A stretch of 8,499 nt of DNA from Verrucomicrobiota bacterium (GTDB taxonomy: Bacteria; Verrucomicrobiota; Verrucomicrobiia; Verrucomicrobiales; DEV007), in the NCBI GenBank assembly GCA_020629815.1, contig JAHDCN010000115.1:1-8499 (forward strand), in the 5' to 3' direction. Of the stretch, positions 1 through 6,448 are shown piece after piece. Numbering within the stretch: position 1 is the first letter of the stretch; the number at the start of each line of letters is the position of its first letter. The notes under the pieces were generated by a model that was given only the letters and a program-made list of their open reading frames with translations, made no database searches and was not told the DNA's origin. Position numbers and translations under genes: made by a program.

Positions 1-1110
1 CGGGGTGATCGGCTGCGCCTGATCATGTTCCTGGTCGATCATCACCTGAGTTTCTGGCGCACTGCTACGACCAAAGATCTGAGCGATCCTGCCGTGGTGG
101 CGGATTTTGCGGCAACCGTGAAGGATGTGAAATCGATGCAGGCGCTCTACCTGTTCACCTACGTTGATTCCAAAGGCACGAATGAAGAAGCCTGGAACGA
201 CTGGAAGGCTTCGTTGATGCAGCAGCTCTACAAATCGACCTGCGCCTATTTCGAAAATCGGGAAGCCTTCGACAAGAAGTTTCACCGTTCTGTTTCCGAT
301 ACGAAATTGCGGGTGATGGAGAAGCTGTCCGATTCCTATCTGGAAGAGGTTGAAGCTCATTTTGAAGGCATGCCCGATCGCTATTTCGCTCATCGCGGTC
401 GGACCTCGATTGTGCGTCACATCAAGCACTTTCGGAAGTTCTACAAGGTGCTGAAAAAGGATTCCGACGAAGGCATGATTCCGCTGCTGAATTGGGAGGC
501 ACGCCCGGATGAAGGCTACAGTCTGGTCGAAGTGGTTGGCTGGAATCGACATCACCTGGCTGCGAAAGTAGCGGGAGCCTTGGCCGCGCGAAACCTGAAT
601 ATTCTCTCAGCGGATCTGTTTACCAGAGACGATGATCTGGTGCTGGATATTTTCCGGGTTTGTACGCCGAGTTTTGGGCCGGTGAAAAGTGAAAAAGAGA
701 TCGAGAGGATCGGCGATATTTTGAGAAAGGAATTTGATGTTTCCGATACTGACGTCGATTTCCGGGAACTGATTCGGAAGCAGAGTGAACCTTCCATCTT
801 GCAAGCCGAGCCATTGGATTTCGATATTCCGCAGCGCGTGTATCTCGATAATCAGGAGCGGGACGACGCAACCGTGCTCGAGCTACAGGCCAAAGACCGG
901 ATCGGTTTGCTCTACGATATTTTTACTGCCCTCGGAAATTTGGATACTGAGGTCATGAATGCCCGGATCAGTACTCAGGCCGGCGCTGCGATTGACCGCT
1001 TTTTCCTTGTCGATACTCACTCGGAAAAGAAGATCGAAGATCCCGAAAAACTGGAAGCAATTGAGCGGGCTATCCTGGAGTGTCTCGGAGTCGAACCGAA
1101 ACAGGAATAG
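1..1110 (+). CDS. glnD: GlnD, PII uridylyltransferase / uridylyl-removing enzyme, C-terminal part (5' end outside window)
   Basis: GlnD senses glutamine and adds or removes UMP on the PII signal proteins, so it controls nitrogen assimilation in the cytoplasm. The reading frame is open from base 1, so the gene starts upstream and the ATG at 25 is internal; 369 codons remain. The segment starting LIMFLVDHHLSFWRTAT matches the part of GlnD just after the HD hydrolase domain. Two ACT domains follow: one around 514-690 (YSLVEVVGWNRHHLAAKVAG) and one around 868-1050 (TVLELQAKDRIGLLYDIFTA). Both show the hydrophobic-strand then D/N-R-xx-L-helix pattern of glutamine-binding ACT repeats. The nucleotidyltransferase and HD active-site motifs lie outside the window and cannot be checked. 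The gene ends at TAG, 35 bp from the stop of a convergent esterase gene. Identification is from the ACT pair plus the post-HD segment and is quite secure. Confidence 0.93.
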   Translation, partial: RGDRLRLIMFLVDHHLSFWRTATTKDLSDPAVVADFAATVKDVKSMQALYLFTYVDSKGTNEEAWNDWKASLMQQLYKSTCAYFENREAFDKKFHRSVSDTKLRVMEKLSDSYLEEVEAHFEGMPDRYFAHRGRTSIVRHIKHFRKFYKVLKKDSDEGMIPLLNWEARPDEGYSLVEVVGWNRHHLAAKVAGALAARNLNILSADLFTRDDDLVLDIFRVCTPSFGPVKSEKEIERIGDILRKEFDVSDTDVDFRELIRKQSEPSILQAEPLDFDIPQRVYLDNQERDDATVLELQAKDRIGLLYDIFTALGNLDTEVMNARISTQAGAAIDRFFLVDTHSEKKIEDPEKLEAIERAILECLGVEPKQE

Positions 1111-1145
1111 GATTGTGGCAGCTTGAAACTGAGACAATCTCGATG

Positions 1146-2288
1146 CTAAGGGAAAAGCTGTTTTACCGCGAAGGTAACCATGGTTTGGTTGATCTCCTCA
1201 AATGGAGGATTGGTCTTTTCGTTGAAACCATGACCAGCGTTTGTGACCGCCAGATAGGTTACGTTGGCACCAATCTGTTTCGCTTTTTCCAGTAAGTGCT
1301 CGGAATGCATGTGGGGAATTGTTGTGTCCTGATCTCCATGGATGGTTAGCACCGGAGCGCTGTCTTTTTTCAGGTAGGTGACGGGACTGAGTTTCTCCAT
1401 GAGTCTCTTTTGTGCTGCCGGGGCGTCGACATATTCGATAGCCTTCCCGTTTGGCATCATTCGGCCTGCAAACCGATTCGGGTTTCCGGGTTTATCCTTT
1501 ACCGAAGGGTGAGTGAAGAGTGACCCTTGTAGAAAGGAAGAAGGGCCATACCAGTTGATGGCAGCTACCGGTTTTACTCGGTAGTCTTGCAGCGAAGGTT
1601 CTCCGGGAAACGACTCCGGTGGCGAGTAGGCGAGCATGAGACAAATGTGTCCGCCGGCACTATTTCCGAAAACGCAGACTTTGTTAATATCGAGATTGAG
1701 AGTATCGGCATGTTTCGCGATGAAACGGAGGCCATCCTTGCAATCGGTCACACAGTCTCCCATGAACGATTGTGAGTTCTCTTTTTTCACCAGTCGGTAA
1801 GCAGCGCTGACACAGGCAATTCCCTCTGCCAGCATCGACTCGAAAACGGTCGCCATGTTCCCTTTGATGTCTTTGGTTCCGGCCGCCCAGCCACCACCAT
1901 GGGTAAAATAAAAGACTGGTGTTTTGTCGGCTCGCTTTTTCGTTGGCAAATAAATGTCGAGCAGGCACTTTTCACCAGTGGCTTCTTTGTAGACTACGTG
2001 ATAGTAGCTCTTTGCGGCATTTTTCAGCGGCAGGGGAGTGGAAAATTCCTCAAGCGTTACTTTCTCGTCCTGGTTGCTGTCTTTGAGTCGGTTGTGCCAC
2101 CAGCCGCCTTTGTCAGCAATGGTAATGATGCCATCGCCCGTGGCGTCTGCTTTATCCCACTGCGATTTCAGCTTGTGGGAAAAATGCCATTTTGCGTCTG
2201 TCACGAAATTGGCTTCCTGCGAAAATCCCGTCGAAAACGCTAGGAGGGAAAGAAGCGAGACCCGAATCATCGGGGTAATTGCAATCAT
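1146..2288 (-). CDS. Exported alpha/beta hydrolase (esterase/BD-FAE type) with N-terminal EF-hand pair
   Basis: The 380-residue product is probably exported: it opens with a short hydrophobic stretch (SLLSLLAFSTGFSQ) ending near residue 24. Two EF-hand-like calcium loops follow, at residues 48-59 (ligand positions D48, T50, D52, D59 with G53) and 70-81 (D70, N72, D74, E81). The rest is an alpha/beta hydrolase of the carboxylesterase/feruloyl-esterase-like group: oxyanion motif HGGGW at 130-134, nucleophile motif GNSAG at 208-212 (Ser210), Asp321 in HGDQDTTIP and His353 in AGHGF. The complete triad argues for an active enzyme, but the ester substrate cannot be read from sequence. It starts 7 bp after the stop of the beta-helix gene, so it is likely the last gene of that operon. 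A second ATG at 2270 would give a 374-residue protein with a more standard signal peptide (MIRVSLLSLL); no Shine-Dalgarno sequence decides between them. Confidence 0.88.
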   Translation of the reverse strand: MIAITPMIRVSLLSLLAFSTGFSQEANFVTDAKWHFSHKLKSQWDKADATGDGIITIADKGGWWHNRLKDSNQDEKVTLEEFSTPLPLKNAAKSYYHVVYKEATGEKCLLDIYLPTKKRADKTPVFYFTHGGGWAAGTKDIKGNMATVFESMLAEGIACVSAAYRLVKKENSQSFMGDCVTDCKDGLRFIAKHADTLNLDINKVCVFGNSAGGHICLMLAYSPPESFPGEPSLQDYRVKPVAAINWYGPSSFLQGSLFTHPSVKDKPGNPNRFAGRMMPNGKAIEYVDAPAAQKRLMEKLSPVTYLKKDSAPVLTIHGDQDTTIPHMHSEHLLEKAKQIGANVTYLAVTNAGHGFNEKTNPPFEEINQTMVTFAVKQLFP

Positions 2289-2295
2289 AACCGGT

Positions 2296-2967
2296 TTAGA
2301 GCCGTCGTTGGACTATCTTTGTCTCGGCGAGGTTCTTGACGATTTTTTCGCCCTCGAGAATTCCGTGCCAATGGGTGCAGGGGTAAACAATGCAATCGCG
2401 GCCGAGGATGGATCCGGGGCTCAGCACACTGTTGCATCCAACCTCCGTTCGGTCGCCGACGATGGCGCCAAACTTCCGGAGTCCGGTGTCGCTGCCGTCG
2501 ATTTTGATATTGCGGCGATCCAGGCGGACGTTGGAACAAATTACCCCGGCACCGAGGTGGGCTTTGTAGCCGAGGATAGAATCGCCCACGTAATTGAAGT
2601 GAGGCACTTCGCAGTTGTTAAACAACAGGCAGTTCTTGAATTCAGAAGAATTACCCAACATGCAGTTGTCACCGACGATCACTTTCTCGCGAACATAAGC
2701 GCCACTGCGAACGGTTGATCCGGCTCCAATCCACGCCGGGCCTTTGATCGTTGCATTGGCCTCCACGACAGCACCTTCGGCGACAAATACATCGTCGCCC
2801 ACTTCGGCTCGCGTGTGAACTTTTCCCTCGATCCGACGATTGGTAGAAAGCAACTCCTCCAGATAGTCGCCAAATTTTGATAGAGGCGACCACACCGGCT
2901 CACCTTCGGCAAACAGGGCGGCGTGATCGGTCTGCGAAAAGTCGAGATAGGTATCAGGAGAAAACAT
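2296..2967 (-). CDS. Left-handed beta-helix transferase, GlmU acetyltransferase-like domain
   Basis: The 223-residue cytoplasmic protein is made mostly of hexapeptide repeats ([LIV]-G-x4 pattern, about residues 46-190), the signature of a left-handed parallel beta-helix. The segment EFKNCLLFNNCEVPHFNYVGDS followed by LGAGVICSN (about 109-146) closely parallels the acetyltransferase half of GlmU, where the equivalent His is catalytic; here that would be H123, with Y126 three residues on as in GlmU. The GlmU pyrophosphorylase domain, with its N-terminal nucleotide-binding loop, is absent: the first 45 residues are a short helical lead-in. A sugar or sugar-nucleotide acyltransferase is plausible, but the acceptor is unknown, and database names such as 'UDP-GlcNAc diphosphorylase' would be misleading because no pyrophosphorylase motif is visible. 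It starts 9 bp after the frr stop and ends 7 bp before the esterase start, so it is probably co-transcribed with both. Confidence 0.85.
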   Translation of the reverse strand: MFSPDTYLDFSQTDHAALFAEGEPVWSPLSKFGDYLEELLSTNRRIEGKVHTRAEVGDDVFVAEGAVVEANATIKGPAWIGAGSTVRSGAYVREKVIVGDNCMLGNSSEFKNCLLFNNCEVPHFNYVGDSILGYKAHLGAGVICSNVRLDRRNIKIDGSDTGLRKFGAIVGDRTEVGCNSVLSPGSILGRDCIVYPCTHWHGILEGEKIVKNLAETKIVQRRL

Positions 2968-2976
2968 GGGTTCTCA

Positions 2977-3543
2977 CTAGACGGTCATTACGTCTTCCTC
3001 TTTGGCAGCAAGGTGCTCATCGATCGACTTCACGTATTTATCGGTCAAGGTTTGCACTTCACTTTCCATATCGTGAAAACTGTCTTCGGTGATGTCGCTG
3101 GATTTCAGAGCTGCTTTCAGGGAATCCATTGCATCTTTTCGACTGGCTCGCACCCGGACTCGACCTTGCTCGGCCATGTCGCGGATCACTTTTACCAAAT
3201 CTTTGCGTCGTTCCTCAGAAAGCTCGGGGATCGGTAAACGAATCAGTCGGCCGTCTGAAGCGGGGGTGATGCCCAGCCTGGATTCCTTCAATGCGCGCTC
3301 CACATCCGGCATGGTGGTCGGATCGTGCGGCTGAACGGTCAACAAACGTGGCTCCGGAGTTGAGATCAGAGCAATCTGTTTGAGGGGCATTGCCGATCCG
3401 TAGGCTTCGACGTGAACGTTGATATTTTCGACCAATGCGGGGCTGGCTTTTCCGGTTCGGATGCTGGCCATTTCCTGGTTCACGAAGTCAGATGCCTTCT
3501 GCATGCTTTCTTCGGTTTCGAGTAGAAGGGTATCGGTGTCCAT
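2977..3543 (-). CDS. frr: Ribosome recycling factor
   Basis: RRF works with EF-G to split the post-termination ribosome so that its subunits can be reused. The 188-residue product has the usual family length (E. coli 185). It opens with the family's N-terminal helix (ESMQKASDFVNQEMASIRTG, then KASPALVENI), then the central part with P72-H-D and the segment GITPASDGRLIRLPIPELSEERRKDL (split here as residues 91-116), and closes with a long basic/acidic helix containing GRVRVRASRKDA (127-138). I chose the ATG at 3543 because the family begins at this point. The frame stays open to an ATG at 3630, but that would add 29 residues unlike any RRF and overlap the end of pyrH. The gene follows pyrH by 25 bp, the classical pyrH-frr pairing. 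No Shine-Dalgarno sequence is visible before the start. Confidence 0.96.
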   Translation of the reverse strand: MDTDTLLLETEESMQKASDFVNQEMASIRTGKASPALVENINVHVEAYGSAMPLKQIALISTPEPRLLTVQPHDPTTMPDVERALKESRLGITPASDGRLIRLPIPELSEERRKDLVKVIRDMAEQGRVRVRASRKDAMDSLKAALKSSDITEDSFHDMESEVQTLTDKYVKSIDEHLAAKEEDVMTV

Positions 3544-3568
3544 AATAGTAGGCAGTTTGGATAAGAAC

Positions 3569-4282
3569 TTAGCTGATGATTGTGCCGAGGTCAGCGCCTG
3601 AGAGCGCTTTTTGAATGTTGCCGTCTTCATTCATATCGAAGACGACAATTGGGATTTCGTTGTCCTGGCAAAGAGTAAAGGCAGTCCCGTCCATGACGCG
3701 GAGATTTCGGGACAGCGCTTCGTTGAAGGAAAGTTCCTCGAAACGCACCGCGTCATCATTTTTGTTCGGGTCCTTGTCGTAGACTCCATCGACGTTGGTT
3801 GCTTTAAAAATGATGTCTGCCCCCACTTCGCTGGCGCGCAGTGCAGCGGTGGTGTCGGTGGTGAAAAATGGATTTCCGGTGCCGCCGCCAAAGATCACGA
3901 CGCGGCCTTTTTCAATATGCCGAATTGCCCGGCGACGAATGAATTTCTCGGCAACATCGGTCATCTCAATCGCGGTCTGAACGCGACTTTCCACGCCGAC
4001 AGCGTCGAGCATGCTTTGAATCGCCAACGAATTCATAATCGTTGCCAGCATCCCTACATAGTCAGCGGTTGCCCGATCCATACCGCGACCGGCTGCGGAT
4101 GCGCCCCGCCAAAAGTTACCACCGCCAACGACGATGCAGATCTCGGTTCCAGCTTCGTGGGCGGCTTTGATCTGGTGGGCAATTCCTTCGACAATCTCGG
4201 GGGAAATGTTGTCGTGGCTACCGGGTTCCCGGAGGGCTTCTCCGCTGAGTTTGAGGACGACTCGTTTGAATTCTCTGGGCAT
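3569..4282 (-). CDS. pyrH: UMP kinase
   Basis: PyrH phosphorylates UMP to UDP with ATP, the step that feeds UTP and CTP synthesis; the bacterial enzyme is a cytoplasmic hexamer of the amino-acid-kinase fold. The 237-residue product shows the family motifs in order: KLSGEAL near the N-terminus (11-17), GGGNFWRG (53-60), GMLATIMNSLAI (77-88), FGGGTGNPFFTTDT (131-144), ATNVDGVYDKDP (161-172) and MDGTAFTLC (197-205). All expected catalytic and nucleotide-binding segments are intact. The ATG at 4282 (MPREFKRVVLKLSGE) is preferred; a TTG two codons upstream at 4288 is also in frame and cannot be fully excluded. Neither start has a Shine-Dalgarno sequence, since the upstream bases are pyrimidine-rich. 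The gene lies 75 bp after fmt and 25 bp before frr. In many bacteria rpsB-tsf precede pyrH-frr; here fmt occupies that position. Confidence 0.96.
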   Translation of the reverse strand: MPREFKRVVLKLSGEALREPGSHDNISPEIVEGIAHQIKAAHEAGTEICIVVGGGNFWRGASAAGRGMDRATADYVGMLATIMNSLAIQSMLDAVGVESRVQTAIEMTDVAEKFIRRRAIRHIEKGRVVIFGGGTGNPFFTTDTTAALRASEVGADIIFKATNVDGVYDKDPNKNDDAVRFEELSFNEALSRNLRVMDGTAFTLCQDNEIPIVVFDMNEDGNIQKALSGADLGTIIS

Positions 4283-4357
4283 GAACAAGGAAAGAAAAAA
4301 GTTCGTCCACCATTCCCCATGTCGCCGCCTTTTCCAAGTGGAATGTAAGCAGTGCTG

Positions 4358-5326
4358 TCAGCTGAACGAGTCACCGGCATTCCCCTCAAATCCGCGCAAA
4401 AACTCGCCCACAGGCAATCGCTTGCGGCCTTCCAACTGAAGGTGACCTTCCAAAATCAGGCTGCTACCATTGCCACAGGCGATGATTAATTGATTGTCTG
4501 ACGAGAGAATGGTTCCCGGGTTCTGATCGGTTGAGCCGCCGGTACTGCAGTGCGGAAAGATTTTGATTTGTCGAATTTTCCCGTCCTCACTTTCGAAAGT
4601 GGTGTGTGTGCCCGGCCATGGATCATAGGCCCGGATCAGCAGCTCGATTTGATCTGCCGGTCGGTTCCAGTCGATGCGCCCATCTTCTCTGGATAATTTT
4701 CCAATCACAGTGACTGCCGTTTCATCCTGCGGCTCACGGGGAGCAGAATCGCTTGCAAGAAGAGGCAGGCCCTCAGCTAACAGACCCGGTCCGAGCTCGG
4801 CCAGTTTGTCGTGCAGACTGCCGCCTGTATCGGTGGGCTCGATCGGGATTACCGATTTCAAAATCATGTCGCCTGCATCCAAAGCTTTGACGATGTGCAT
4901 CAAGGTGATTCCACTTTCGGCGTCACCATCGCGAATCGCAGCTTGAATCGGGGATGCCCCTCTGTGTCTTGGCAGCAGGGAAGCATGCAGGTTCACACAT
5001 GCCAAATTCGGAGCGTCGATCACAGACTGGGGAAGTATTTGGCCATAGGCCATGACCACTGCAATATCCGGCTGCAAAGCTTTCAGCTCAGCCAATGCCT
5101 GCTCGTTCTTGCGGAATGTCTCCGGCTGAAACACAGGAATGCCATGCTGTTCTGCAATTACTTTGATCTCCGGCGGAGTGAGAATCTGTTTTCGGCCAAC
5201 CTTTTTATCCGGCTGCGTATAGACACCAGCCACGAAAAAATCGTTGGAACCGGGGCCTAGTAGCCACTTCAACGAGGGAATCGCGATTTCCCCCGTGCCC
5301 ATAAAAACAATGCGAGTCTTTGTCAC
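4358..5326 (-). CDS. fmt: Methionyl-tRNA formyltransferase
   Basis: Fmt transfers a formyl group from 10-formyl-tetrahydrofolate to methionyl-initiator tRNA, as needed for normal bacterial translation initiation. The 322-residue product is full length for the family (E. coli about 315). The N-terminal Rossmann-like domain begins TRIVFMGTGEIAIPSL and carries the catalytic motif VNLHASLLPRHRGASPIQ at 111-128, with N112 and H114, and D150 in KALDAGDMI. The 36-residue gap from H114 to D150 equals that between H108 and D144 in E. coli. The C-terminal domain ends with LQLEGRKRLPVGEFLRG, another family hallmark. The start is GTG at 5326: it fits the family N-terminus, and GAGGT lies 7 nt upstream; the first internal ATG (codon 9) would remove the first beta strand. 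It is the first gene of the minus-strand cluster and divergent from the membrane-anchored protein gene. Its frequent neighbour def is not in the window. Confidence 0.96.
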   Translation of the reverse strand: MTKTRIVFMGTGEIAIPSLKWLLGPGSNDFFVAGVYTQPDKKVGRKQILTPPEIKVIAEQHGIPVFQPETFRKNEQALAELKALQPDIAVVMAYGQILPQSVIDAPNLACVNLHASLLPRHRGASPIQAAIRDGDAESGITLMHIVKALDAGDMILKSVIPIEPTDTGGSLHDKLAELGPGLLAEGLPLLASDSAPREPQDETAVTVIGKLSREDGRIDWNRPADQIELLIRAYDPWPGTHTTFESEDGKIRQIKIFPHCSTGGSTDQNPGTILSSDNQLIIACGNGSSLILEGHLQLEGRKRLPVGEFLRGFEGNAGDSFS

Positions 5327-5333
5327 AAATCAG

Positions 5334-5338
5334 ACCTC
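5334..5338 (-). promoter_or_regulatory. Shine-Dalgarno sequence of fmt
   Basis: On the minus strand GAGGT lies 7 nt before the GTG start of fmt at 5326. This matches the anti-Shine-Dalgarno core at normal spacing and decides the GTG start over the downstream ATG. It is the only clear Shine-Dalgarno sequence among the six gene starts in the window. Confidence 0.65.
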
Positions 5339-5340
5339 GC

Positions 5341-5369
5341 TTGCAAATCATTCACAGTCAACGTATCCG
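5341..5369 (+). promoter_or_regulatory. Possible weak sigma70-like promoter for the membrane-anchored protein gene
   Basis: In the 68-bp divergent gap, TTGCAA (5341-5346) and TATCCG (5364-5369) are 17 bp apart, about 25 bp before the ATG at 5395. The matches to TTGACA and TATAAT are only 4/6 and 3/6, so this is a candidate by position and spacing more than by sequence. I see no convincing minus-strand promoter for fmt in the same gap, although one is expected there or just inside the neighbouring gene. Confidence 0.22.
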
Positions 5370-5394
5370 TTGCTCAAACCCTACCTTTTTCGAT

Positions 5395-6366
5395 ATGAAA
5401 TTTTTTGGCATTCTTCTGGTTATCTGCGCATTAGCAGCCGGTCTTTTCTTCGCATACGATCCCTACATCAAGCCTTTGATGGGTGGGAAAGAGACTGCTA
5501 TGACGGCAGATGGTCGGGTTCTCACTGGTGAAACCGCGAAGCCGGCTGCTAATACACCGAAGCCGGTAGCCAAACCTGCGACTCCGAAGCCGGAACCAAA
5601 GCCAGTCGCTTCCAAGCCAGCAGCACCAAAGCCGGTTGCCAAAGCCCCGAAACCTGAGCCGAAATCGGAAATCGATCAGCTGTTGGAGAAGCGCTATCCG
5701 ATGCCGGAGATTATTCCTCTGATGGACATTGTGAAGAACTGGACAGCTGTTCCGGCGAATGCCTACCCGAAAGAGGTAGCTGCGAATGTCCCTGTTCCCT
5801 TTGACTTGATTGTAAATGGTCAAAAGATTGGCTCATCCAGCGTAGCTCCCGGATCGCCTCTGAAGCCTGTTCGTCTCTCCGGCGATGTGCTGGTGATTGC
5901 GAATGTGGCCAATCCAGCTCAGTCGTCGCAGGTCAAAGTGGAGAACACCGATTTCAAACAGCGAATCACGAAGCGCTACAATGATTTCGTGGCATTCAAA
6001 ACCAATCAAATCCAGTCTGCGCGGGCGAAGGCGAAAGCAGCCCTCGAAGCGAATCCCAGTTTGTTAGCCTCTCTTACCGGCCAGCAGGGACCTGCTGATG
6101 ATTCCGGTGATCCCCGCTTTGGTCCGGTGAAAGCCAGCATTAAGGCGGGAGAATGTCCATCGGTCACATTGGAGGAAGCGAAAACCTTCAAATGGAATGG
6201 ATCAGAGACAGTCCGGGGCGACTACCCGGGAACCTATGATACAGTGACTGTTCATTTCGAAGTAGCGACGATCTTTGGAAAGTTTCCGGTCGATTGCAAA
6301 GCTCTGATTCAAGGTGGTCGAGTGAAACACTGGATTGATCCGATCACCGAAGAGCGAATCGACTAA
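5395..6366 (+). CDS. Membrane-anchored protein with Pro/Ala/Lys-rich spacer; function unknown
   Basis: I do not recognise a named family for this 323-residue protein. Residues 3-20 form one hydrophobic segment (FFGILLVICALAAGLFFA) after a single Lys, suggesting an uncleaved N-terminal membrane anchor with the rest in the periplasm. Residues 48-91 are a low-complexity spacer of K-P and A-P-K-P units like that of TonB or other envelope-spanning proteins. Residues about 132-187 (LIVNGQKIGSSSVAPGSPLK, then VKVENTDF) look like a small beta-barrel of SH3-like type, by inference only. About 190-231 is a basic, Ala-rich helix. The C-terminal part, 240-323, is rich in beta strands and aromatic residues, with two cysteines (C254, C301). 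The ATG at 5395 is preferred: the frame runs back to a TTG at 5320, but that start would add a non-hydrophobic lead and overlap fmt. No Shine-Dalgarno sequence is seen. The next gene in the same direction starts 82 bp downstream. Confidence 0.82.
   Translation: MKFFGILLVICALAAGLFFAYDPYIKPLMGGKETAMTADGRVLTGETAKPAANTPKPVAKPATPKPEPKPVASKPAAPKPVAKAPKPEPKSEIDQLLEKRYPMPEIIPLMDIVKNWTAVPANAYPKEVAANVPVPFDLIVNGQKIGSSSVAPGSPLKPVRLSGDVLVIANVANPAQSSQVKVENTDFKQRITKRYNDFVAFKTNQIQSARAKAKAALEANPSLLASLTGQQGPADDSGDPRFGPVKASIKAGECPSVTLEEAKTFKWNGSETVRGDYPGTYDTVTVHFEVATIFGKFPVDCKALIQGGRVKHWIDPITEERID
5539..5667 (+). repeat. Imperfect repeats encoding the K-P/A-P spacer
   Basis: Variants of AAGCCGG or AAGCCAG recur at irregular 9-21 bp spacing inside the coding region, giving repeated K-P-A, K-P-V-A and K-P-E-P units. 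This is an in-frame low-complexity stretch, probably prone to length change between strains, and not a mobile or regulatory repeat. Confidence 0.7.
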
Positions 6367-6400
6367 CGGCAACTAAGTCGGATTTCCGTTCGAGATTTTT
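6365..6400 (+). terminator. Weak candidate terminator after the membrane-anchored protein gene
   Basis: AACGG (6365-6369, overlapping the TAA stop) can pair with CCGTT (6386-6390) around a 16-nt loop, and a T5 run follows at 6396-6400. The stem is short and the loop long. A second pairing, CGACT (6360-6364) with AGTCG (6376-6380), competes with it. Termination here would be partial at best, so read-through into the downstream hydrolase gene is possible. Confidence 0.22.
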
Positions 6401-6440
6401 GCCAACACATCATCGGATCGTGGTAACATTTTCTCCACGA
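6399..6440 (+). promoter_or_regulatory. Candidate promoter overlapped by an inverted repeat, upstream of the large hydrolase
   Basis: TTGCCA (6399-6404; 5/6 to the -35 consensus) and TAACAT (6424-6429; 4/6 to the -10 consensus) are separated by 19 bp, which is longer than ideal. The TAACAT lies in the 11-bp centre of a perfect inverted repeat, TCGTGG (6418-6423) and CCACGA (6435-6440). This could be an operator over the -10 box or a small hairpin 8 nt before the ATG at 6449. It is suggestive only. Confidence 0.27.
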
Positions 6441-6448
6441 CTCGTTGT

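Noticed and set aside
1111..1139. GATTGT/ACAATC inverted repeat between the convergent glnD and esterase genes as a bidirectional terminator
   Set aside because: The stem is only 6 bp of mostly A-T pairs with a 17-nt loop and no T run, so it is too weak to call.
2038..2718. 226-codon plus-strand frame spanning the transferase/esterase junction
   Set aside because: It is antisense to two genes with clear family motifs, and its product looks like a frame shadow of the hexapeptide repeats.
3544..3630. Upstream extension of the frr reading frame to an ATG at 3630
   Set aside because: It would add 29 residues that do not resemble the family and would overlap the 3' end of pyrH; the family N-terminus begins at the ATG at 3543.
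3611..4348. 245-codon open frame on the plus strand opposite pyrH
   Set aside because: It lies antisense to an unmistakable pyrH, and its translation has no recognisable motif or domain; it is a shadow of codon bias.
4283..4357. Possible terminator or promoter in the fmt-pyrH gap
   Set aside because: The minus strand has a T6 run, and CATTCC/GGAATG arms occur, but the arms are 23 nt apart and do not adjoin the T run properly; no good -35/-10 pair is seen either.
5320..5394. TTG start at 5320 for the membrane-anchored protein
   Set aside because: It overlaps the fmt start and places 25 polar residues before the membrane segment; the ATG at 5395 gives a normal N-terminal anchor.
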